Origin: JBJSXJ01 sp044235425
GTDB lineage: Bacteria > Planctomycetota > Planctomycetia > Pirellulales > Pirellulaceae
Assembly (NCBI GenBank): GCA_044235425.1
Contig: JBIIHW010000012.1
Span: forward strand, 1 to 64,000
Direction: 5' to 3'
Length of the DNA stretch: 64,000 bases
A program made the translations under genes and the position numbers. Below the pieces are notes generated by a model. It worked only from the letters and a program-made list of their open reading frames with translations. It had not been told where the DNA came from and did not search any database. Positions 1-8,424 of this stretch are shown piece by piece; the first letter of the stretch is position 1, and the number at the start of each line of letters is the position of its first letter.

Positions 1-702
1 TCGGTAGGGATGCGCGTACATCGTATATCACGAGTTGAATATGGCCTTCGGCCAAACTCGGATAGGGATGCTATCGGTAACGAGGTCGGTGTCGGTCCGC
101 GGGCGGTGTCGGTCCGCGGGCGGTGTCCGCGGCTACGGTGTCGTATGGCCTTCGGCCAAGTTTGGGAACGGATGCTTATTCGAAGCATTTTTTAGCGGCA
201 CGGCGCAAGCCGTCCGGTACGTATTTGCCAGCCGACCCATACCGGAGGGATTGCGCCCTGCGAACTGGGAGGGTAGGGATTCGAGATGAGCTCAATCAAC
301 GATGCGGCATGGATCGATGGCATGGCCGAAGGCCATGCGGACACCGTAGCCTAGCGGCAACGCCCTAGGACCCTCGGTAGGGATGCGCATACATCGTATA
401 TCACGAGTTGAATATGGCCTTCGGCCAAACTCGGATAGGGATGCTATCGGTAACGAGGTCGGTGTCGGTCCGCGGTCGGTGTCGGTCCGCGGGCGATGTC
501 GGTCCGCGGGCGATGCCCGCGGCTACGGTGTCGTATGGCCTTCGGCCAAGTTTGGGAACGGATGCTTATTCGAAGCATTTTTTAGCGGCACGGCGCAAGC
601 CGTCCGGTCACTCGCCGACGAAGCATTATTTAGCGGCACGGCGCAAGCCGTCCGGTTTGTTTTTGCCAGCCGACCCACACCGGAGGGATTGCGCCCTGCC
701 GC
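1..702. repeat. Diverged direct duplication (about 373-bp offset) made of hairpin elements
   Basis: Positions 1-261 recur at 374-699 with few mismatches, separated by a unique spacer at 262-373. Within each copy a 17-bp unit beginning gtgtcggtccgcggg is tandemly repeated, about two units at 89-122 and three at 462-512. Copy B also carries an internal duplication of the element tagcggcacggcgcaagccg. That element contains the stem ACGGC/GCCGT around a GCAA tetraloop. A second small hairpin, tggcc-ttc-ggcca, occurs four times, near 42, 146, 416 and 536. No open frame here has coding character. I infer a cluster of REP-like intergenic elements downstream of a gene outside the window. From 703 to 912 I see nothing beyond the likely promoter region of the next gene. 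Confidence 0.8.
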
Positions 703-912
703 TTCGATGGAGTTGATTTGGGGCTAGTGGATCGTGAAACCGTGATGTGGCCAGTTCGCAGCGTATCATGCTCCAACCGTATGCAGAACGCGCTCGGGGG
801 CGATACAATCGCAGGCCAGATTGTTCACTCCATACAAAAAAACCGTTCGTTTTCTCCCTGGTTCTCCCTGGAAAAAACTTCGTGAAGTGGCTGCCAAGGG
901 CCACCTGAAATC

Positions 913-3750
913 ATGATGCCAACGATCGTTCGAATGCGACGGATCCTACTCCGTGCAATGTTACTGGCGCTACTGGGGACCGCGAGCCTCCGCTTGAACT
1001 CGGCGGAGTCGCCGGCGAAGAAAACCGAGACGAATCAAACGGCGGAACAGGATCGCTCACGTCACTGGGCCTGGCGCGCGGTTCAATCTCCTCCGATACC
1101 GTCGCGCGATTCTATCGGCGACGATCCAGGCGATCATCTGAGTGACCATCCAATCGACCGCTTCATTCAAGCTAAACTTGCCGCTCACCAGTTGGATCTG
1201 TCTCCCGCCGCTGATCGTCGCACACTCATCCGACGACTCTACTTTGATCTCCTGGGATTGCCGCCTGAACCCGCTGAGGTACAGGCGTTTGAACTCGATC
1301 CTGATCCGCTCGCGTATGAGCGACTGGTGGATCGACTGCTCGCCTCGCCACGCTACGGCGAACGCTGGGCTCGACACTGGCTCGATATCGCTCACTATGC
1401 GGACACGCATGGCTTTGAGCGAGACCAGCGACGCGATCATGCCTGGCGGTATCGAGACTGGGTCGTGCAAGCGTTCAATAACGATCTGCCTTACGATCAG
1501 TTCCTCCGCGATCAGATTGCGGGCGATGTTTTGCGTCCTGATGATCCTCAAGCGGTCATCGCCGCCGCATTCCTCGCGGCTGGTCCGTGGGATTTTGTGG
1601 GCCAAGCCGAAACGCCCAGCCCGGTGCTGAAACGACTCGCTCGTGCCGATGACCTCGACGATATCGTCACGCAAGTCATCACAGCGACCTGCGGAGTGAC
1701 GATTCAATGTGCACGCTGCCACGATCATAAACTGGACCCCATCAGTCAGCGCGAATACTACGGCCTATGGGCTGTCTTTGCCGGAGTGAAACGTGGCGAC
1801 CGGATCGTGTCAGCCACGGAGGAGCGGCGCCTGCAAGCTCAGCGAACGGAGCTGGAAGCCACACGTCGTGATCTGCGCCGACAGCTGGCCCTGCTCCGTG
1901 GCACTCCCTGGCAGCTAGCAGACATCGTCGGCGGCGGTGATGGACTGGGCACCGGCACCAAAGACAGTGGCATCGACCCGGCCAGTGGCAAAGCGCAAAC
2001 CGCCAAACGCGCCTTTCTCGAAGGCGCTGCCGTCAATCAGTATCAGCGCTCGAGCGTCCGGTTTATCGACGGAGTCGTCATTCCGAGCGGCGGTGACTCC
2101 GGTGAGGTCCCGATTTCTTCGACGGGTCTCGTCGCTCGCGGCATTCCTCGCACCAGCGGGCGAGCCTGGGACGCCCTACGTAACGGTCCCGTTCATTCGC
2201 AGTTCTCAACCAAGCTGGGCGACATCGACTACGCCGCTGCCAAGTATTCACTGCTCGCCCTGCATGCCAATGCTGGCGTGACCTTTGACCTCCAGCAATT
2301 GCGAGCCGCAGGACTTCCCAGCGGCAAGCTCATGCTGCGCGGCAGCTCGGGTTACTTTGGCGAGATCAAGCAGCGCGGTGCATCCATCTTTATCTTGGTG
2401 GACGGCGAACGAGTGGTGGAGCGACTTGATTTCGGTCGCGACGATGGGCTGGCAGAGTTTTCAGTGGCAATCACTGAAAAGGCGAGGTTCCTCACGCTAC
2501 TAGCCACCGACAGCAATCAAGACATTTCGCACGATCAAGTCTGCTTCGTCGATCTTCGTTTGGAGACTAGCAATCGTCCCCCTCAGACTCCTGCGACTCC
2601 CGCCGACGCTGCGCGGGTGGAGCAAGCAGCGGCTGACCTGGCAATGAAACTACAACAGATCGAACGGCAGCTGACCGAGTTGCCTCCGCCGGCCAAAGTC
2701 TACGGCGTGATCGCCGAGAAGCCGCCGGTGATTCATGACTTAATGCGAGGGAATCCGGAGGAGCCGGGTGAGGTGGTGAATCCAGGTTTGCTCGACTGCT
2801 TACAGCAAGCCGACTTGCCGACGATGCCCGCTCAACTCGAATCGGACGCTGAGCGCCGCGTGGCCCTGGTAAACTGGCTGACCCATCCCGCTCATCCGCT
2901 CACCCGACGAGTGCTTGTGAATCGGCTGTGGCATCATCATTTCGGTTGTGGCTTGGTCGACACGCCGAGTGATTTTGGCTTGGCGGGTGGCACGCCATCG
3001 CATCCCGAACTTCTCGACTGGCTCGCGACCGAATTCCTGCGGCGGCACTGGTCGATTAAGTCGCTACAGCGCACGATCTGCCTGAGTGCCACATACCGCC
3101 AGCAATCCGCGATCGTGGCGCAGGAGCCTACTACCGCTGCTGCCAACAAAAAAGCCTCTCGCACTGCCGCTGTTCATCAGGCTGCCCAAGCGATTGATGC
3201 CAGCAATCGCCTCCTGTGGCGCCAGAATCCCCGGCGACTCGATGCGGAATCGCTCCGCGATGCCGTGCTAGCGGTGAGTGGCAATCTGAACCAACAGATG
3301 TTTGGTCCCGGCTATCGAGACTTTCATTACCAAGAAGAGTATGCGCCTGTTTACACCTACCTGACGCCGGATCGACCGGAACTTTGGCGGCGTACCATCT
3401 ATCGTTTTATTGTGCGCACGACACCGCATGCGTTTCTCACGCGGCTCGATTGCCCCGATCCCGCCAATCTCACGCCCGTCCGCACCGCCACCACCACGGC
3501 GCTTCAGTCACTGGCTTTGCTCAACAATGATTTCATGCTCAAACAGGCGGATCATTTCGCGCGGCGCGTCACCGCAGAATCTTCTCAAACGATTGGCAAA
3601 CGGCCGGTCGTGCTGGCCTTCGAACTTGCCTTTGGGCGCAGCCCGACAGCCGATGAACTGCAGCTTGCCGAACGGCTTGCCGAGCGTCATGGTTTGGCGG
3701 CCGTCTGTCGTTTTTTGCTGAATACCAACGAATTCGTACATATCGATTGA
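913..3750 (+). CDS. DUF1549/DUF1553 (PSCyt2/PSD1) planctomycete exported protein, large form
   Basis: A 945-residue protein with an N-terminal signal peptide (basic start, then hydrophobic LLRAMLLALLGTASL). A DUF1549 (PSCyt2) domain lies at about 80-290, with the conserved stretch RLYFDLLGLPPEP and a CxxCH motif in QCARCHDHKLDPI near residue 267. The C-terminal DUF1553 (PSD1) domain spans about 640-940, with NRLWHHHFG and FALNTNEF-type elements. Between them is an insert of roughly 300 residues containing a concanavalin-like/beta-rich region and a short coiled coil. The N-terminal PSCyt1 haem domain found in the largest family members is absent. CxxCH suggests covalent c-type haem, but this is not proven for the family. 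The DUF1501 gene follows after 106 bp, the classic planctomycete pairing. Function unknown; probably periplasmic. Confidence 0.9.
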   Translation: MMPTIVRMRRILLRAMLLALLGTASLRLNSAESPAKKTETNQTAEQDRSRHWAWRAVQSPPIPSRDSIGDDPGDHLSDHPIDRFIQAKLAAHQLDLSPAADRRTLIRRLYFDLLGLPPEPAEVQAFELDPDPLAYERLVDRLLASPRYGERWARHWLDIAHYADTHGFERDQRRDHAWRYRDWVVQAFNNDLPYDQFLRDQIAGDVLRPDDPQAVIAAAFLAAGPWDFVGQAETPSPVLKRLARADDLDDIVTQVITATCGVTIQCARCHDHKLDPISQREYYGLWAVFAGVKRGDRIVSATEERRLQAQRTELEATRRDLRRQLALLRGTPWQLADIVGGGDGLGTGTKDSGIDPASGKAQTAKRAFLEGAAVNQYQRSSVRFIDGVVIPSGGDSGEVPISSTGLVARGIPRTSGRAWDALRNGPVHSQFSTKLGDIDYAAAKYSLLALHANAGVTFDLQQLRAAGLPSGKLMLRGSSGYFGEIKQRGASIFILVDGERVVERLDFGRDDGLAEFSVAITEKARFLTLLATDSNQDISHDQVCFVDLRLETSNRPPQTPATPADAARVEQAAADLAMKLQQIERQLTELPPPAKVYGVIAEKPPVIHDLMRGNPEEPGEVVNPGLLDCLQQADLPTMPAQLESDAERRVALVNWLTHPAHPLTRRVLVNRLWHHHFGCGLVDTPSDFGLAGGTPSHPELLDWLATEFLRRHWSIKSLQRTICLSATYRQQSAIVAQEPTTAAANKKASRTAAVHQAAQAIDASNRLLWRQNPRRLDAESLRDAVLAVSGNLNQQMFGPGYRDFHYQEEYAPVYTYLTPDRPELWRRTIYRFIVRTTPHAFLTRLDCPDPANLTPVRTATTTALQSLALLNNDFMLKQADHFARRVTAESSQTIGKRPVVLAFELAFGRSPTADELQLAERLAERHGLAAVCRFLLNTNEFVHID

Positions 3751-3856
3751 GTGGCGTGAGCGAACGACTGGCCCCCAAACCCTCCCTCATGACCGGACGC
3801 GTTTCCAATCGAAGTTTCCACTGTCGACGATCAGGAAGAGGATCAGGAAGAGGATC

Positions 3857-5290
3857 ATGCAGATGACGATGAGTCGAAGAAGTTGGCTGGAGCGCTGTGG
3901 TGATGGCCTGGGGCTGGCGGCACTGGGCTGCCTGCTCAACCGATCATCTCCCGCACGAGCTACCGAGCGTCAACATCATCCCGCCACGGCGCAAGCTGTG
4001 ATCCAGATTTTTTGCCCAGGTGGCCTGAGCCACATCGACACTTGGGATTATCGTCCCGAGTTAGAGCGCGCCGATGGCCAGCCGTTTGATGCTGAACTAG
4101 GCAAACAGACCTTTGCGGGCGTCGCGGGCAACTACGCCAAAAGCTTTTGGAAATTTCGTCAATATGGTGAATCCGGGCGCTGGTTGAGTGACCTGTTCCC
4201 GCAGCTCGCCAAGCAAGTCGACCACCTCGCCTTCATCTATTCGATGGCGAATAAATCGGCGCTGCATGGACCGGCGATGTTCATGATGAACAGCGGCTTT
4301 GTGCGCGCTGGTTTTCCTAGTATGGGTTCGTGGGTGACTTACGGCTTGGGAACGGAAAATGAAAATCTGCCCGCTTACGTGGTGCTGCCGGACGTGCGCG
4401 GATTGCCGCCCGGAGGCGTGGCGAACTGGAGTGCCGGGTTCCTGCCCGCCGTTCATCAAGGAACAACGTTGACCACGGCCGCCGATCGTCCGCCGATTGC
4501 CGATCTCGTTCCTGCCATTCCTCGCTCCCCGGACGAAGAACAGCTGGGACGCGAGTTTCTTCAGGTACTAAATAGTCGCCATGCTTCTGTGCGCCCCGGC
4601 GATTCCATTCTGGAAGCGCGTATCGCCAGCTATGAATTGGCGGCTCGGTTGCAGTTAAGTACCCCCGAGGCGACGGATCTGAGCCGCGAAACCGCTGCCA
4701 CTCAGCAGCTTTACGCCCTGGACGATCCAGATATTGGTCCCTTTGGTCGACAATGCCTGCTCGCGCGCCGCTTGATCGAACGCGGAGTGCGTTTTGTAAC
4801 GATCTTTTGTGGAGCGGAAAACACGGGAGCCAAGAAGATTCGCCCCAACTGGGACTCGCATGAAGACATCGTCCGCGACCATGGCTACTGGGGTCGTATC
4901 CTGGACACCGGCGCAGCCGCGCTGCTGGGCGACCTGTCCGCCCGCGGATTGCTCGACTCGACCCTCGTCTTCTGCACCAGTGAATTCGGTCGTCAGCCGT
5001 TCATGCAGGGCAAGCAGAAGGGACGCGATCATAATCCCGGAGTCTTCACAGCCTGGTTAGCTGGTGGAGGAATTCAGGGCGGTACGAGTCACGGCAGTAG
5101 CGATCCCTTTGGCTGGCAAGCGGCAACCGAACCAACCTATTCATATGACCTACATGCCACCGCGCTGCATCTCCTGGGGCTCGATCATGAACGACTCACC
5201 TACTATCACAACGGCATTCAGCGACGTCTCACGGATGTTCATGGGGAAGTGCTGACAAAACTATTGAGTCAAAAACAGAAGCCGAAATGA
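3857..5290 (+). CDS. DUF1501 family protein, Tat-exported
   Basis: A 477-residue protein. The N-terminus has SRRSWLERCGDGLGLAALG, a twin-arginine motif followed by a hydrophobic stretch, so Tat export is likely. The body matches the DUF1501 family (alkaline-phosphatase/sulfatase-like fold): an early FCPGGLSHIDTWD metal-site-like segment, then HGPAMFMMN, a central NWDSHEDIV segment, and near the C-terminus STLVFCTSEFGR and GRDHNPG. Family members are nearly always encoded beside DUF1549/DUF1553 proteins, as here. The start at 3857 is preceded by a perfectly duplicated 12-mer (gatcaggaagag at 3829-3840 and 3841-3852) that carries the purine-rich ribosome-binding sequence. The stop overlaps the longest possible start of the following sulfatase frame (ATGA). 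Substrate unknown. Confidence 0.9.
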   Translation: MQMTMSRRSWLERCGDGLGLAALGCLLNRSSPARATERQHHPATAQAVIQIFCPGGLSHIDTWDYRPELERADGQPFDAELGKQTFAGVAGNYAKSFWKFRQYGESGRWLSDLFPQLAKQVDHLAFIYSMANKSALHGPAMFMMNSGFVRAGFPSMGSWVTYGLGTENENLPAYVVLPDVRGLPPGGVANWSAGFLPAVHQGTTLTTAADRPPIADLVPAIPRSPDEEQLGREFLQVLNSRHASVRPGDSILEARIASYELAARLQLSTPEATDLSRETAATQQLYALDDPDIGPFGRQCLLARRLIERGVRFVTIFCGAENTGAKKIRPNWDSHEDIVRDHGYWGRILDTGAAALLGDLSARGLLDSTLVFCTSEFGRQPFMQGKQKGRDHNPGVFTAWLAGGGIQGGTSHGSSDPFGWQAATEPTYSYDLHATALHLLGLDHERLTYYHNGIQRRLTDVHGEVLTKLLSQKQKPK

Positions 5291-5325
5291 GTAGCCTCGA
5301 ACATCGCCTAAGGAGCAGCTTGATC

Positions 5326-7008
5326 ATGCATCATTCGCCTACGTTCCCCGTTAAGTTACTCTCTACCTCACTCTCTACCTCACTCTCTACCTCACTCTCT
5401 ACTTCACTCTTCACTTCACTCTTCACTTCACCCTTCACTTCACTCTTCATGTCCACCGCGCTGCGCTCCCGCTTATCGTCTCTGCTGCTTTTCGTCTGCT
5501 TGATCTTGAACGTGTCCACGAGCGTTGTGGCAGCGGAGCCAGCGACCGCACAGCGACCCAACGTACTATTTATTCTGTGTGATGATCTACGACCCGACGC
5601 GCTCGGCTGCTACGGATCTCGTCATGTAAAAACTCCTCAGATCGATCGAGTTGCTCGAGAAGGGGTACGGTTTGCCAATGCGTTTTGTACCACCTCGCTT
5701 TGCTCGCCCAGTCGAGCGTCAATCCTGAGCGGCTTATATGCGCATGTGCATGGAGTCACGAATAACTTTACGGAGTATCCCGATCGACTCCAAAGCTTTC
5801 CTCGCATCTTGCAGCAGCAAGGATATCGCACCGCCTACATCGGCAAGTATCACATGGGCGAGGAGAACGATCGTCCGCGACCGGGCTTTGATTACTTTGT
5901 GACTCACAAAGGACAAGGCAAATACTATGACACCGAGTGGAATCTGAATGGTCAGCGGAACGAAGTGATTCCGGGATATTACACGACCGTTGTTACTGAC
6001 CTGGCCCTTGATTGGCTGCGACAACAGCAAGCGGCCTCCGCGCTACCCCGCGACGAGAATTTACCAAAAAAAGAGCGTGCTCCCTGGTGCTTGATGGTGG
6101 GCCATAAAGCTCCGCATAGCTTTTACACCCCGGAACCCAAGTACGCGCATACGTTTGACAACGTGCAAGTTCCCTACCCCGCCTCGGCGTTCAAGCTGGC
6201 TGAGAAGCCCGACTGGATCAAGCAGCGGCTACCGACCTGGCATGGCATCTACGGACCACTGTTTGACTGGCGCAAGAAGTTTCCCGACGAGCGTCCTGAG
6301 GCGGTGAAAGATTTTGAGAACATGGTTCACGGTTACTGGGGCACCGTGCTCAGCGTGGATGACAGCGTCGGTCGTTTCCTGACGTGGTTACAAGAGTCCG
6401 GTCAGCTCGACAATACCATCGTGGTGTTCATGGGCGATAACGGATTACTCGAAGGCGAACATGGCATGGTCGACAAGCGCACCGCACATGAGGCGAGTAT
6501 CCGTATTCCGATCATCGTCCGCTTTCCTGAATTGAGCAAAACGGGGCGAGTGATCGAACAGCAGGTGCTAACGCTGGACATGGCACCCAGTTTACTGGAG
6601 CTATGCGAGGCGCCGAAACTCAATCCCGTCCATGGACGTTCATGGGTCAAGTTGATTCAGCAGGGTGATGCTGATTGGCGCACGAGCTGGTTCTATCACT
6701 ACAACTATGAAAAGCAGTTTCCGTATACACCGAACGTGCGTGCCGTGCGAACCGATCGCTGGAAGTACATTCACTATCCGCACGGAGACAACAAACCAGA
6801 TCGGCATCTCGCCGAACTTTACGATCTTCGCGAGGATCCGGGCGAACTGCGTAACCTCATCCAAAGTCCAGAGCAGCGGGCGAAGGTTGGCGAATTACAA
6901 GCGGAGTTAATCCGGCTGATGACCGCCGCCGATTTACCACCGCCGTCCGACCGCATGCCGCTCGATGAGGGCGTGAAAGGCGTTTTACCTGACGCCAAGA
7001 TTCGCTGA
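5326..7008 (+). CDS. Type I sulfatase (formylglycine-dependent), exported
   Basis: A sulfatase of the arylsulfatase/heparan-sulfatase type. The metal-binding start is CDDLRPDALGCYG. The active-site signature CSPSRASILSG has its Cys at residue 126 (from this start), the residue converted to formylglycine by a maturase. Other family landmarks are GKYHMGEEN, HKAPHSFYTP, GDNGLLEGEHGMVDKRT and a C-terminal LYDLREDPGELRNL segment. The start is uncertain. ATG 5326 has AAGGAG about 11 nt upstream. A start at 5287 would overlap the previous stop. ATG 5449 would place a good signal peptide (RLSSLLLFVCLILNVSTSVVAA) right at the N-terminus. The DNA between 5326 and 5449 is mostly a 12-bp tandem repeat. 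The neighbours point to desulfation of an extracellular polymer; the substrate cannot be read. Confidence 0.92.
   Translation: MHHSPTFPVKLLSTSLSTSLSTSLSTSLFTSLFTSPFTSLFMSTALRSRLSSLLLFVCLILNVSTSVVAAEPATAQRPNVLFILCDDLRPDALGCYGSRHVKTPQIDRVAREGVRFANAFCTTSLCSPSRASILSGLYAHVHGVTNNFTEYPDRLQSFPRILQQQGYRTAYIGKYHMGEENDRPRPGFDYFVTHKGQGKYYDTEWNLNGQRNEVIPGYYTTVVTDLALDWLRQQQAASALPRDENLPKKERAPWCLMVGHKAPHSFYTPEPKYAHTFDNVQVPYPASAFKLAEKPDWIKQRLPTWHGIYGPLFDWRKKFPDERPEAVKDFENMVHGYWGTVLSVDDSVGRFLTWLQESGQLDNTIVVFMGDNGLLEGEHGMVDKRTAHEASIRIPIIVRFPELSKTGRVIEQQVLTLDMAPSLLELCEAPKLNPVHGRSWVKLIQQGDADWRTSWFYHYNYEKQFPYTPNVRAVRTDRWKYIHYPHGDNKPDRHLAELYDLREDPGELRNLIQSPEQRAKVGELQAELIRLMTAADLPPPSDRMPLDEGVKGVLPDAKIR
5359..5442 (+). 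repeat. 12-bp tandem repeat, 7 units, at the sulfatase 5' end
   Basis: Units run ctctctacctca three times, ctctctacttca once, then ctcttcacttca twice and cccttcacttca once. If translated they give a period-4 pattern L-S-T-S drifting to L-F-T-S. Unit number is a multiple of 3 bp, so length change would not shift the frame. Only purely pyrimidine-rich codons occur, unlike the rest of the gene. Confidence 0.95.
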
Positions 7009-7243
7009 CCGATCGTCATCTCGGCGGTAGGAACGCGCCAGCGTCCCGTTTTGCGCTACGACATGCGCTACAGCATGATTCCATCACGACCGTCGCTAAA
7101 AAGAAAAACTGGACTGCGCGTTGGCTTGAGGGTGTACCACTTGATAGGCTGTTGCGCGACGTTCCCGCCATCGCCCGGTCACGTCCCGCAACGCCGTGCA
7201 TGTTACGCCTCCCCTGGTCCTTCAGCTTGCATCAACTCAACTC
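7009..7243. other. Intergenic spacer with a repeat-like word
   Basis: No gene is supported here. The stretch at about 7021-7075 (aggaacgcgccagcgtcccg followed by an alternating gcgctacgacatgcgctaca pattern) resembles a short dispersed intergenic word I associate from memory with planctomycete genomes. I cannot confirm other copies in this window. Confidence 0.4.
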
Positions 7244-8404
7244 ATGTCGATAACGCCCCACCGGACTAAAACGCGTTTCCTGGCCATGGTCGCACTCCTC
7301 CTGGTGACTTGCCCTGCTCCCACCCTGGCGCAGCTCAAGACCTGGGACCAAAAACATTCGATTGAGCGTATCGATCTGACGGTCGTTTACTTTCTTCCTC
7401 AGGATCGTGATCCGCTTCCCGACTGGCAGGACAGGGTGCGTTACTTCTGTCGGCGAATTGAGCAGTTTCACGAACGAGAATTTCAAGGACAGTCGAAGCT
7501 GAAGGCGACGGTTCGTCCCGAGCCGCTACGGTCGGCCAAGACGACCGCGCAGTTGCGCGATGGCGATGCGAATTTCATTTTCTTCAAGACGCTAGAAGAG
7601 GCCGATCAAGCGTTGCAATTTGGTCGCCAGGAACGGCAGGGATTTCCGATCTTGCTGGTGCTAAGCGACATCAATTGGCGACCCTTGGATGACTTTTATC
7701 GAGTCAAGCCGAATCCGAAGGGCGGCTGGATATTCGAGGGTAATTATTCGAATGGCCGACACTTTCCCGGCGCGGAAGCGGGTGGAGCTCGCGCGACCTA
7801 CCTGGCCGATCGCGGTGTCGGCTGGGGACTGGTAAGTGCTGATGGCTGGCGAGTGCCTTATCGCGGCACGGACTGTGTCGTCTATCACGAAGGCTGTGGT
7901 CACACGGTGGGCCTGCCTCACCCGCGCCAAGGCAACAATTCAGTGATGAGTTTGGGGCAATATGCCGGCTGGATCAGTGAATCCTGGCTCGATGAAGATC
8001 AAAAAGTACGTCTGGGATGGAAGCCGCCAGAGAAGCCGTTCGATCGACGCAGCGATTTGTTCTCCACGTTTACCGCTTTGGCGGAACCGGCGGAGCCGAA
8101 GCCCAACAGCCCGGTTTCCCTGCGGCTCACCTGGCCCGAGAACACTCGCGTGAAGTCTTATCGAGTGCGGTTGCAAACGGATCTTTGGGGTCCGTGGCTC
8201 GAAGTGCAAACACCGCCTCTCGCGGATCAGCAGCCACCGACTGCCATTGCGCTGGGCGCCTTGGATCGAGCGACTCCGGTGAGCTATCGAGTGGATGCGA
8301 CGACGACTGATGATCGTACGGTGGAACTCTGGGGTTATTTTCAAGTTCGTGAGAAATCAGGGGCGACTCCGACACCACAATCCGCTCGGTCGTCCAATAA
8401 CTGA
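7244..8404 (+). CDS. Exported putative metzincin-like metalloprotease with HExxxHxxGxxH
   Basis: A 386-residue protein starting at ATG 7244, chosen because a basic region and hydrophobic segment (MVALLLVTCPAPTLA) then form a signal peptide; a longer frame from 7196 adds nothing recognisable. Near residue 215 it reads HEGCGHTVGLPH, followed by NNSVMSLGQYAGW. This resembles the metzincin zinc site HExxHxxGxxH and its downstream Met-turn, but has one extra residue between the first two histidines (H215, H220, H226). The N-terminal half has a mixed alpha/beta pattern (LTVVYFLPQD). Residues 290-385 look like a beta-sandwich (Fn3-like) domain. It lies between the sulfatase and the second DUF1549/DUF1553 gene. 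Activity is inferred only; it could be a family of its own or an inactive relative. Confidence 0.65.
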   Translation: MSITPHRTKTRFLAMVALLLVTCPAPTLAQLKTWDQKHSIERIDLTVVYFLPQDRDPLPDWQDRVRYFCRRIEQFHEREFQGQSKLKATVRPEPLRSAKTTAQLRDGDANFIFFKTLEEADQALQFGRQERQGFPILLVLSDINWRPLDDFYRVKPNPKGGWIFEGNYSNGRHFPGAEAGGARATYLADRGVGWGLVSADGWRVPYRGTDCVVYHEGCGHTVGLPHPRQGNNSVMSLGQYAGWISESWLDEDQKVRLGWKPPEKPFDRRSDLFSTFTALAEPAEPKPNSPVSLRLTWPENTRVKSYRVRLQTDLWGPWLEVQTPPLADQQPPTAIALGALDRATPVSYRVDATTTDDRTVELWGYFQVREKSGATPTPQSARSSNN

Positions 8405-8424
8405 GGTGTTGGGGAGCAGAACGA

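Noticed and set aside
10..727. Several 60-114-codon open frames in the repeat region
   Set aside because: They overlap in all frames, follow the tandem repeats, and have no start context or family features.
5287..5325. Sulfatase start overlapping the DUF1501 stop
   Set aside because: It would put about 54 residues before the signal peptide and its ribosome-binding site is weaker than that of 5326.
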